DNA of 64,000 nucleotides, taken from assembly GCA_002690925.1 (NCBI GenBank), contig NZGD01000312.1:5670-69669 (forward strand). Direction: 5' to 3'. Source of the stretch: Rhodopirellula sp. (GTDB lineage: Bacteria > Planctomycetota > Planctomycetia > Pirellulales > Pirellulaceae). This document shows positions 53,823 to 62,025 of this stretch, piece after piece; within the stretch, counting starts at the first letter, position 1; every line of letters begins with the position of its first letter. Below the pieces are notes generated by a model. That model ran no database searches. It had not been told where the DNA came from and worked only from the letters and a program-made list of their open reading frames with translations. Position numbers and translations under genes: made by a program.

Positions 53823-55733
53823 TCAGTCTTGACGACTCAAATAGCCACCCGTTGAAAAACGGATGAACCAGGCCAGGTCACCAGGTTCATCTTCATATTG
53901 CTTTGCCAATCCGAGGACGGCATCTTTCGAACTGGGATTCGCAAGCAGCTCGATTGCTCGTGCCGCATGCAGCACCACGGTCCGGTCATCATGCTCAAAC
54001 CAGCGAGTCAACGCACCGATGGCTGCGGGATCGCCGGTATGTCGCGCAATCGCATTGGCGGCCTCAATCGCGACAGCCTTGGAAGAATCATCAAAGAGTC
54101 GACGAAGCTGTTCAGCCACTCGTTCTGGCAATGCTTCCAATGCACTAGAAGCAACGGCTCCCCAATAACGAATGGCGGGATCACGGTCACCAAGACTTTT
54201 TAAAATCGCTTCGTAATCATCTGTTCCGACCAACTCCGCAGCTGCCAAAACTTGTTCAGGACTGAATTGCTCAGTGGACTTCCACTGCATGGGTGGTATT
54301 GATCTTGCATGCCGCCACAATTCGATTTCAGGTACCAAACCCAAGTCACGCGTCTCAACGAAATGTCGGTGCAACCGTTCTCGCATTTCGGTGACGATGG
54401 TTTCATGCTCAAGCGAATAAGCCAGATTGTTCAAATTAAGTGGATCTTTCACGCAGTCATACAATTCTTCAGGAGACCGAGTCAGAGACAGGTATTGATT
54501 CTGCGCAGGCGAAGCGGTCCCCGAGGCAGCCAATTTATAAAACTCACCTCTTACATCCGCCTGATCAATCCAAGCTCCTTGCTGGTTGTAGCCAAGGTGG
54601 GGCATGTAATTGCGGATGTAAAGAAAATTCTGCGAGCGAACACTTCTTGCCATATCCATGATCTCATCGACACGATCACGATGTCCGAACACATACTGCC
54701 GCGGTGAAGAATCGAGCGTCCCAAGAAAAGCACGCCCCGTCATGTGAGATGGCAAGACATCGAATCCAGCAAGACTAAGAACGGTTGGCCCAAAATCCTC
54801 AAAGCTCACTAGACGCGAGACATCTCCCTTGCCAAAGACCGAACGAGCCATACCCTGATATTTTTCTGGAATCCGAATCAGCAGTGGCACTCGCATTCCA
54901 CTATCCAGAAGCGCGCGTTTGTGGCGAGGCATTCCGCTACCATGATCTGAATAGAAGAAAATGATCGTCTCATCGTACAAACCATCGGCTTTCAAGTCGG
55001 CCAGAATTTCACCTACCCTTTGGTCCATCCGCGTGACGCAATCGTAGTACCTTGCGACCGTTTTTCGTACAAGCGGAGTATCTGGGTAATAAGGTGGCAG
55101 AGGAGCCAGATTAGGATTGTGGATTTCGCTAGCCGACAAATGCGACTGGACTTCTTTCTGGAACTGTTCATACGGCCAAACCATGGAACGCGACTGATGG
55201 CTCTCCATCAAGTTGATCACCGAGAAAAACGGTTGATTTATCTTGCGGCCCCGCCAGTTGGCCCGCTCGCTACACTCGTCCCAGGCAAGCTCTTTGATCC
55301 TGCTTTCGGCACCGGAGTTGTAATCCGTCTTCACGTTATTGGACGTGTAATAGCCCGCCTCACGCAATAAAGTCGGAAAGCCACTCAAAGCGGCAGGGAT
55401 AGGAATCTGCGAACGCATCGCGTGCGATCCCTGCGTTGGAGCCATGCAACCATTGATCAAACATGCACGCGAAGGAGAACAAACAGGAGACGTCGCGAAG
55501 GCGTGGGTATAGCGTGCACTCTCTGAAGCCAATTGATCAATATTGGGCGTGGTAGCGAACGAATCACCATAGCAGCCCAGCGTTCGGCTCATGTCCTCCG
55601 CCGTAATCCAGAGAATGTTCGGTCGTTCCTGCTCGGATGCGCGAAGCGCCTCCTGTGCGTGCCCCCGTACACCACCAAAAACGAGTGAGACAATCAGCAA
55701 CAGAGCTGACTTCACAAGCAATGACTGATTCAA
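53823..55733 (-). CDS. Secreted sulfatase with C-terminal HEAT repeats
   Basis: A 636-residue sulfatase with a signal peptide (1-27). It has a TAEDMSRTLGCYGD metal segment, the formylglycine signature CSPSR (Cys85), and FFYSDHGSG. After the catalytic domain (to about 500), residues ~510-630 form HEAT-like helical repeats (AVASSALEALPERVAEQLRR and GDPAAIGALTRWFEHDDRT). HEAT-tailed sulfatases are seen in planctomycetes and may bind a partner or the cell surface. Substrate unknown. Convergent with the EF-hand gene. Confidence 0.92.
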   Translation of the reverse strand: MNQSLLVKSALLLIVSLVFGGVRGHAQEALRASEQERPNILWITAEDMSRTLGCYGDSFATTPNIDQLASESARYTHAFATSPVCSPSRACLINGCMAPTQGSHAMRSQIPIPAALSGFPTLLREAGYYTSNNVKTDYNSGAESRIKELAWDECSERANWRGRKINQPFFSVINLMESHQSRSMVWPYEQFQKEVQSHLSASEIHNPNLAPLPPYYPDTPLVRKTVARYYDCVTRMDQRVGEILADLKADGLYDETIIFFYSDHGSGMPRHKRALLDSGMRVPLLIRIPEKYQGMARSVFGKGDVSRLVSFEDFGPTVLSLAGFDVLPSHMTGRAFLGTLDSSPRQYVFGHRDRVDEIMDMARSVRSQNFLYIRNYMPHLGYNQQGAWIDQADVRGEFYKLAASGTASPAQNQYLSLTRSPEELYDCVKDPLNLNNLAYSLEHETIVTEMRERLHRHFVETRDLGLVPEIELWRHARSIPPMQWKSTEQFSPEQVLAAAELVGTDDYEAILKSLGDRDPAIRYWGAVASSALEALPERVAEQLRRLFDDSSKAVAIEAANAIARHTGDPAAIGALTRWFEHDDRTVVLHAARAIELLANPSSKDAVLGLAKQYEDEPGDLAWFIRFSTGGYLSRQD

Positions 55734-55911
55734 ATTTCAGATCCTGTTAAGGGGATAAAGCGGACACCATTCAAGAAGGCCAAGGCGTGCGACCGTCCCG
55801 TCCCAATGCTGAGTCAAGCGTTTATGCGCAGATCGAAGGAATCCACCAACACAATGTGACCAAGCCTAACAGATCATGCTGATCCCAACCTGAATTCGGC
55901 CAAATTCCTGA

Positions 55912-56295
55912 TCATGAGAGGTGCCCACGCAGCATCCGAAAAGTCCGTGTACATCCCTGAGGGCCCACTTTTGATGCATGTCCTGACCCAGCGTCGTCAT
56001 TGAATGCCACCCAGGCCCCGGCACCAAACCAATACTCTTCCAAGGCATCCGGCTCACCCACGTAAACAAAAAACCCACCCTCAGTGACCTCCTGTAGATA
56101 AGTCACCTGACCATACTCAGGATGTGCTGCCGCCAGATGCAGTCCTTTTGCTTCATTGGCATCTAATTTCTGCTCCACAGCACTGATCATTTTTTCTGTC
56201 AGCGCGACTGGTGTCAGCGTGGTACTTACCATTTCAGACGGTTTCAGTGGCATTTCTCCACAACGGACCAAGCTGACCTTGATTGTTTCTTCCAT
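55912..56295 (-). CDS. Hypothetical protein, C-terminus possibly frameshifted
   Basis: A 127-residue frame with a credible first ~105 residues (MVSTTLTPVALTEKMISAVEQK...EEYWFGAGAWVAFNDD), then a serine/arginine-rich tail that looks unlike a protein (GCTRTFRMLRGHLS). Another minus-strand frame overlapping the end (55866-56078) carries sensible-looking sequence (GTSHDQEFGRIQVGISMI), which suggests a frameshift near 55970, by sequencing error or real. No family recognised. It is divergent from the methyltransferase gene. Confidence 0.5.
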   Translation of the reverse strand: MEETIKVSLVRCGEMPLKPSEMVSTTLTPVALTEKMISAVEQKLDANEAKGLHLAAAHPEYGQVTYLQEVTEGGFFVYVGEPDALEEYWFGAGAWVAFNDDAGSGHASKVGPQGCTRTFRMLRGHLS

Positions 56296-56341
56296 TCACA
56301 ACTCTCACAGGTATCTTCTAATTTTTGTTTCTGAGGCTTAA

Positions 56342-56384
56342 AACCTTGGCGACCTTCGAAGTCTAGAATCCACTCGCCAAGGTT
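56342..56384. promoter_or_regulatory. 11-bp dyad in front of the methyltransferase gene
   Basis: AACCTTGGCGA (56342-56352) and TCGCCAAGGTT (56374-56384) are perfect inverted repeats separated by 21 bases, ending eight bases before the ATG at 56393. Within the spacer the palindrome CTTCGAAG lies at about 56354-56361. The position suggests an operator or an RNA hairpin covering the start. Confidence 0.45.
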
Positions 56385-56392
56385 GCAATTCC

Positions 56393-57442
56393 ATGCCGCG
56401 TTCTGCTCTCCAACTACCCGATACCGATCCCACCCCCATCTTCGAATTTTTCCGGGGCAGTTATGGCTCGGAAATCCTGACTGCTGCAATCGCACATTTT
56501 GACATTTTCGGCAGGCTGGATCGCATGCCGTTGTCGTTTGAGGCGTTGTCAAAGGCTCTGAATCTGGAACCCCGACCAGCCACCGTGCTGGTCACAGCGT
56601 TACGAGCAATGAACCTGCTCAGTGAAAGTAACGGCACACTGAGCCCAACCGAATTGGCACGGGAACACCTCGTTCCCGGAGGATATTTTGATGTGGGACA
56701 CTACGTCGGGCTTGCCGCACAGTCTCCGGGAGTGAAAAGCATGGTCCAACTCTTGAAATCCAATCAACCGCTTGGCAGTGATGGCTCCGGAAGTGGCACT
56801 GCCTTCATTTATCGGGATGGCATGGAATCTGCCATGGAAGCGGAACAGTCCGCCCGGCACCTCACCTTGGCCTTGGCTGGCCGCGCCAAGAACGTGGCAC
56901 CGGCCCTAGCTCAATCTGCTCTGATGCCTGAACACGGCCACCTCTTGGACATCGGAGGCGGAACCGGCATCTATAGTTATGCGTTACTTGAAAAACACCC
57001 CTCGCTGAAGGCGACTATTTTTGACCGACCAGAGGTTCTGAAAGTCGCCGATCAAATGGCAGGGGACTACGATATGCGGGACCGTGTCGAGTTGGTTGCT
57101 GGCGATATGTTTACCGACGACTTCCCCTCAAACGTCGATGCAATCCTGCTCTCGAACATTCTTCACGACTGGGATATCCCTGAATGCCAGCAACTGATCG
57201 CTCGCTGCGTTAACGCACTTGCGTCAGGTGGCCGAATCCTCATTCACGACGTTTTTCTAAATGATGAGCTTGATGGCCCCTTGCCTATCGCCCTCTACTC
57301 CGCCGCGTTGTTCTCGCTGACCGAGGGCCGTGCCTACAGTGCAAAAGAATATCAGGCATGGCTGCATGACGCCGGCCTCAGCACCGAACCTGTCGTACCA
57401 ACAGGCGTGCATTGTGGGGTTCTGTCCGGTACAAAAAAATAG
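56393..57442 (+). CDS. SAM-dependent O-methyltransferase (plant-OMT/CrtF-type)
   Basis: A 349-residue methyltransferase of the acetylserotonin/hydroxyneurosporene OMT family. The N-terminal dimerisation/winged-helix part (about 12-105) is followed by a Rossmann domain with motif I LLDIGGGTG (about 187-195), motif II region LKATIFDRPEV, and LLSNILHDWDIPECQ with the catalytic histidine. GGRILIHDVFLND is the late motif. The family includes CrtF, which methylates hydroxylated carotenoids, and enzymes for small phenolics and antibiotics. The neighbouring ABA4-like gene hints at a carotenoid-type substrate; this is inference. Start ATG at 56393, no clear Shine-Dalgarno. Confidence 0.85.
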   Translation: MPRSALQLPDTDPTPIFEFFRGSYGSEILTAAIAHFDIFGRLDRMPLSFEALSKALNLEPRPATVLVTALRAMNLLSESNGTLSPTELAREHLVPGGYFDVGHYVGLAAQSPGVKSMVQLLKSNQPLGSDGSGSGTAFIYRDGMESAMEAEQSARHLTLALAGRAKNVAPALAQSALMPEHGHLLDIGGGTGIYSYALLEKHPSLKATIFDRPEVLKVADQMAGDYDMRDRVELVAGDMFTDDFPSNVDAILLSNILHDWDIPECQQLIARCVNALASGGRILIHDVFLNDELDGPLPIALYSAALFSLTEGRAYSAKEYQAWLHDAGLSTEPVVPTGVHCGVLSGTKK

Positions 57443-57510
57443 GCGATTCACGGTGACGTAAACTCTATCATTTAAATTAATGGAACCAACTTCTGAAACT
57501 GCCTGCAGTG

Positions 57511-58068
57511 ATGCATGAACAGTACCCTCAGCCGAAACTTTTACTGCAGACCGTTCAGCCTTCATTCCAACCACCAATTGGCACCCAACCGTTGACTCCC
57601 GAAACTGTTTTCCAGCTTTGCAACAACGCTGCCGCACTCGGATGGATCGTTCTGATCCTGACTCCTCGGCTTCCTATTTTTGCAAGGCTGTTGCTACCGG
57701 TATTTCTGTGTGGACTGCTGTCTTTCGTTTATCTTTATCTGGTCATCTCCGATTTCAGTGGTGCTGAAGGCAATTTCACATCGCTTGCGGGAATCGCACA
57801 ATTTTTCGCAGATCCCAAGGTTGTATTGGCAGGGTGGATCCACTACCTCGTCTTTGATCTCTTTATCGGATGCTGGGAGGTGCGTGATTCGCGCCGGCAT
57901 GGCATCCACCATCTGCTGATGATCCCTGCACTCCTTCTCACTTTTCTACTCGGTCCCATCGGCTTACTGACCTATTTCGTAGTACGACTGATTCGAACGC
58001 GGAGCCTGAATCTTGCGTGCGAGCCCACTCCCAAAACAGAGAACAACCGTATTCAAGATGCTCCCTAG
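57511..58068 (+). CDS. ABA4-like (DUF4281) membrane protein
   Basis: A 185-residue protein with about four membrane helices (about 42-62, 68-90, 115-130 and 138-160). It has the ABA4 signature region LVFDLFIGCWEVRDSRRHGIHHLLMIPALLL (given here in parts: FIGCWEVRDSRRHG and HHLLMIPALLLTFLLGP). In plants ABA4 is needed to make neoxanthin from violaxanthin. Bacterial DUF4281 proteins are uncharacterised. It follows the O-methyltransferase by 68 bases. ATG at 57511; a GTG one codon earlier is less likely. Confidence 0.82.
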   Translation: MHEQYPQPKLLLQTVQPSFQPPIGTQPLTPETVFQLCNNAAALGWIVLILTPRLPIFARLLLPVFLCGLLSFVYLYLVISDFSGAEGNFTSLAGIAQFFADPKVVLAGWIHYLVFDLFIGCWEVRDSRRHGIHHLLMIPALLLTFLLGPIGLLTYFVVRLIRTRSLNLACEPTPKTENNRIQDAP

Positions 58069-58395
58069 CACAGCCAAGCGGAACGCAAAAGCGACAGCCT
58101 CACCTTGGGTTGCCTGTTGCAAACGAATGTCTGGTAAAAACGAGACACATAACAATCTTGTTCCTCTGGTATAAACCGACTATCAAAAAACGTTTGTGGC
58201 GAGAAAACACATTGAAGTTGGTGCATCGCAGAAAAAAATCATCGCAATCACCAACCACTGGGGACAGCAATCGTGTCCACGATCCAGAATACACCCGCCA
58301 TTCACTCAAAACCAAAACGGCTGTTCCCCCAGAAATGCAATGCCCACCGGCCCATCCCGCACCCTTTGTCATCTTTCTTTGAGGAGCATGAGCTC
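58069..58395. other. Intergenic region
   Basis: About 330 bases without a gene. It must hold the promoter for the large esterase, whose open frame extends back to 58273; the segment before the GTG at 58396 shows no signal sequence. Confidence 0.35.
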
Positions 58396-60480
58396 GTGAA
58401 CCTTTTTTCCGTCATTCACCTCTCGGCCGTCTTTCTGGTCAGCATGAACATTCCCACCATCAGTAACGCCCAAAAACCAACGAATCCAAACTCGACCTTC
58501 GCAGGTGTCAAAATCGTGGATTACTTCGGCTACGACGATTGCATTGAACTTCAGAATAGCAACACCCGTGTCATTCTCTGTCCGGCAGCAGGTGGTCGCG
58601 TACTCGAGTACTCCGTTGACGGAAGGAACGTTCTCTACCTGCCGCCCGGCTCAGAGGGCTGGAGGCAGACAGCTGAAAACAAACGTGGAAATATGCATGC
58701 GGGTCGTTTTGATATCGGACCCGAGAAAATGGTCAAAAGAGGGCGTGTTCTTTGGCAGGGAACTTGGCAAGGAGAATTGACCGGAGACCGCTCCGCTCGA
58801 ATGACCAGTGAATTTGACAAAGAATCAGGCGTGCGTTTAACGCGGGATTTTCGACTGGATACAGAATCTTCACGTCTCATCTGCACACAGACCATCGCGA
58901 ACGAATCAAACGAACCCGTGAGCCTTTGCCACTGGAGCAGAACATTTGCCGTTGGTGGTGGCATCGCCGTGGTGCCCAGATCTCCCCGCGGCCGATTTCC
59001 CAAGGGCTTTGTCCTGTACCAGGAAGGCGAGTCGATCACTATTGATGCCAATGATCCGAACATTCAGGTCACCGATGAAGCTGTGGTGGTGACTGGCCCG
59101 CCCGCATCTCCCAAACTGGGGTTTGATTCTCATGCGGGTTGGCTTGCCTATCTCGCTCCTACCGATCAATTATTTGTAAAGCGTTACCGCACTTTTCCCG
59201 AGCGTGCCTACAACGAATTTGCTTCATTGACAGCCTCTGTCTGGTACCCCGATGGAGACATGGTCGAAGTGGAACCCATTGGCCCGGCAGCAAATTTGCG
59301 TCCCGGCGAGAAAGCCAACTTCACCGAAGAATGGTGGCTGATGCAGCACCGTTTTCCGACCGACCTTAACAACTTTGATTTTTCTGCCATCAAACGAAAG
59401 GTCGATCGCAACAGTCGCCCACCAGCCAACGGTAATCGCGATGTTGTTTCACCTGTCGTCAATTCAGACCAGAGCGTCACCTTTCGCATCACAGGAAAAG
59501 ACGCCAGTGAAGTCCGCGTTCGAGTCGCCAATCGCACCCGCCGTATGGAATTGAACCAAGATGGTGCTTGGGAACATCAAACCGAACCCCTCACGCCCGG
59601 AATCCACGAATACACGTTCAACGTCGACGGTGTTCGGGTGACCGATCCCAGAAATCGTGTGATCAAAAAATGGCTGAACTGCGCCAGCATGGTGGAGGTC
59701 CCTGCCAATCCGGGACAGATCACCCCACTGACGCAACAGCAATCGGTTCCGCACGGCACGCTGCATCATCACATTTACTCTTCAACGACGACAGGCCAAC
59801 CCCGCAATGCCGTGATTTACACGCCACCGGGATACGACTTGAAAGCCGCGAATGGCTATCCGCTTGTCATCCTGCTTCACGGCAATGGTGATGACCAGAC
59901 AGCATGGACCGAAGTCGGGCGTGCACATCATATAATCGACAACCTGATTCATCAGAAAAAGATTAGCCCGATGCTAGTTGCCATGCCCTACGGACATCCA
60001 ATTCCGCTGAAGGAAAAAAGTGGCGTCAAAGACTATGGAGTTCGTAATAATCAATCCATGACGGCTGACGTTGTCCAAGATCTACTGCCGTTACTGACAC
60101 AAAATTACAACGTCACCACAAATCCGGCTGAACGTGCCATTGTAGGACTCTCCATGGGCGGTGGCCAGGCAATCCATGCAGGTCTGTCACACCCAGAACT
60201 ATTCGAATGGGTGGGTGCCTTTAGTGCCGCAGCCCCTCAAGGTAACCTGCAACAACAGCACCCTGAGTTGGCTCAGGGGATAGCCACTGATGCAAACGAC
60301 AATCGAAAGCTTCTCTGGATTGGCTGCGGAGTCAACGACTCGCTGCTGGAACGCAATCGCAAGTTTGTTGCCGAACTCACTCGCCTTGCTGTCCCGCACA
60401 ATTTTGAAGAAACACAGGGCGGGCACAGCTGGCCTGTGTGGCGGGCTTACCTGCCCAAATTTCTGGAACAATTGTTCTAA
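58396..60480 (+). CDS. Secreted multidomain esterase: mutarotase-like domain, E-set domain and CE1-type hydrolase
   Basis: From GTG at 58396 (GAGGAG nine bases upstream) the protein has 694 residues. A signal peptide (about 1-29, ending ISNAQ) leads to a beta-sandwich like galactose mutarotase (FAGVKIVDYFGYDDCIELQNS, CPAAGGRVLEYSVDG; about 38-330). An Ig-like E-set/CBM48-like domain follows (about 345-440), then an esterase-D/CE1 hydrolase with LLHGNGDDQTAW, the nucleophile GLSMGGGQA (Ser about 582) and a final GGHSW histidine. CE1 enzymes deacylate or deferuloylate polysaccharides. The combination is unusual. Confidence 0.82.
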   Translation: MNLFSVIHLSAVFLVSMNIPTISNAQKPTNPNSTFAGVKIVDYFGYDDCIELQNSNTRVILCPAAGGRVLEYSVDGRNVLYLPPGSEGWRQTAENKRGNMHAGRFDIGPEKMVKRGRVLWQGTWQGELTGDRSARMTSEFDKESGVRLTRDFRLDTESSRLICTQTIANESNEPVSLCHWSRTFAVGGGIAVVPRSPRGRFPKGFVLYQEGESITIDANDPNIQVTDEAVVVTGPPASPKLGFDSHAGWLAYLAPTDQLFVKRYRTFPERAYNEFASLTASVWYPDGDMVEVEPIGPAANLRPGEKANFTEEWWLMQHRFPTDLNNFDFSAIKRKVDRNSRPPANGNRDVVSPVVNSDQSVTFRITGKDASEVRVRVANRTRRMELNQDGAWEHQTEPLTPGIHEYTFNVDGVRVTDPRNRVIKKWLNCASMVEVPANPGQITPLTQQQSVPHGTLHHHIYSSTTTGQPRNAVIYTPPGYDLKAANGYPLVILLHGNGDDQTAWTEVGRAHHIIDNLIHQKKISPMLVAMPYGHPIPLKEKSGVKDYGVRNNQSMTADVVQDLLPLLTQNYNVTTNPAERAIVGLSMGGGQAIHAGLSHPELFEWVGAFSAAAPQGNLQQQHPELAQGIATDANDNRKLLWIGCGVNDSLLERNRKFVAELTRLAVPHNFEETQGGHSWPVWRAYLPKFLEQLF

Positions 60481-60803
60481 TGAGTCGCTTGCGTGCTTCG
60501 GAATTCACCGAAACCGTTCATTCGTTCGCAGGCCTGAGCAAAAGGCCCAGCGTTTTACGAGCCTCGGTATTCACCACACGCTGTATTCACCGCACTCTGT
60601 ATTCACCGCACTCTGCAACTAAAGTTTGCTTGACCGCAGGGTTCTACCATCTTTTGAAAAACAGATTCAACGCCAATGCCACTAAGATCAAACGCCAAGT
60701 TTTACCATCTCCGCCGTAACAATTTTTCCATGTTGAGGCTCGACCACTGCGGTGAGACCGATCTGCAATAAAGTCTGCTTACCACACGGCTAGTGAAACC
60801 TCG
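60481..60803. other. Intergenic region with tandem repeat
   Basis: No gene. It contains three 16-bp tandem units (60567-60614). A promoter for the IclR gene is expected but not distinct. Confidence 0.4.
60567..60614. repeat. Three tandem 16-bp repeats
   Basis: gtattcaccgcactct occurs exactly twice (60583-60598, 60599-60614) and once with two changes (60567-60582). Confidence 0.9.
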
Positions 60804-61643
60804 TTGCCCAAAAGCCAAATTGTGCCCCAAAACCAAACGCCGTCCAAAGACTCGTTGCTATTTCGTAGTGGCGATCCAGATTTCATGAACTCGCTCGCCC
60901 GTGGGCTCGAAGTCCTGCGTGCATTCTCGGGAACAGATGGTCACCGCACAGCAGCTCAAATCAGCAAACACACCGGATTATCCAGAGCAGTGATCCGTCG
61001 TTGTTTGTATACACTTTCCGAAGCAGGCTACGTCACAAAGATTGGCAATCACTATCACCTCGAGGCCAAAGTACTCAGCCTGGCTCAACCGTACTACACC
61101 GCCATCAACTCTTTGCCTGCCATTGCACAACCGTTTCTGGAAAAGGTCAGCCAACAGATCAACGAATCGTGTTCACTAGCAGTGCTGGATGGCGATGAAG
61201 TGGTCTATGTTGCCCGTTCGGCAACACAGAGAATCATGACGGTTTCACTTACGATAGGAAGCCGCCTGCAAAGTGGTTGTACCTCACTGGGCCGAGTCCT
61301 CCTCTCCAACTGGAGCGATCAGGAACTGCAATCGTATCTGAAACGAAATCCGCTCACCGCGCACACTGAAAAAACGGTTACCTCCAATCGCGAATGGAGG
61401 AAAGCTATTTCATCCGTCCAAAAAAACAACTTTGCGTTAGTGGACGAAGAGTTGGAAATCGGACTCCGATCCATCGCCGTCCCCGTAACGGATGCAAGCG
61501 GTCGAGTCATCGCAGCGATGAATGTAGGGGTCCAAGCAACTCGAATCAGCAAGCGGGTACTTCAGACGGAAATTCTTGCCACCCTGCGAACGCAAGCAAG
61601 CGGGCTCAGCCAGCGTTTTTCTGAACTGGAGATTACAAGCTGA
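60804..61643 (+). CDS. IclR-family regulator (PcaU/PobR type)
   Basis: A 279-residue transcription factor. The N-terminal extension resembles PcaU/PobR (DPDFMNSLARGLEVLRAF). The winged helix-turn-helix is at about 42-85 (HTGLSRAVIRRCLYTLSEAGY). The C-terminal effector domain has GCTSLGRVLLS and VTDASGRVIAAMNV. Such proteins usually control aromatic-acid catabolism as activators. TTG at 60804 is the start that keeps the N-terminal extension; ATG at 60885 would remove it. No catabolic operon is visible beside it. Confidence 0.88.
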   Translation: MPKSQIVPQNQTPSKDSLLFRSGDPDFMNSLARGLEVLRAFSGTDGHRTAAQISKHTGLSRAVIRRCLYTLSEAGYVTKIGNHYHLEAKVLSLAQPYYTAINSLPAIAQPFLEKVSQQINESCSLAVLDGDEVVYVARSATQRIMTVSLTIGSRLQSGCTSLGRVLLSNWSDQELQSYLKRNPLTAHTEKTVTSNREWRKAISSVQKNNFALVDEELEIGLRSIAVPVTDASGRVIAAMNVGVQATRISKRVLQTEILATLRTQASGLSQRFSELEITS

Positions 61644-62025
61644 AATTCTGATCTATCGGCTTCCCGAATGGTGGCATTCCTGACTGGCCGAAATCCCAAC
61701 CGCTCGCACTTACGGTTACAAAACTTCGTAAAACTTGGCCAAACACACCTCATTATCACAGTGAAGTGGTGAGATTTGCTTGGCCTGAGCGCTGCTCGGC
61801 GGGCGCGAGAGCAGCCGATCCAGCCCCCCCATTCCACCACAGCCCCCAGGATTAACCTATCGGCGAATCGGGCAATTTGCCTAAACTCGGCCCTCAGTCA
61901 TCTAAGCTGGGTTGAGGTCTGGGCGGAAACGCTCAACTTACGCAGTACGGATTTCGGTTGGGATGTCACCACAAGGACGTGTCGCCAAACCAACATCACG
62001 ACTCAATCAAGGGGAGCGAGCCGGC
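61644..62025. other. Intergenic region
   Basis: About 380 bases between the regulator and the peptidase-like gene. No gene, repeat or clear promoter is found. The peptidase frame runs back into this region from 61912, but only the ATG at 62026 begins a signal peptide. Confidence 0.35.
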
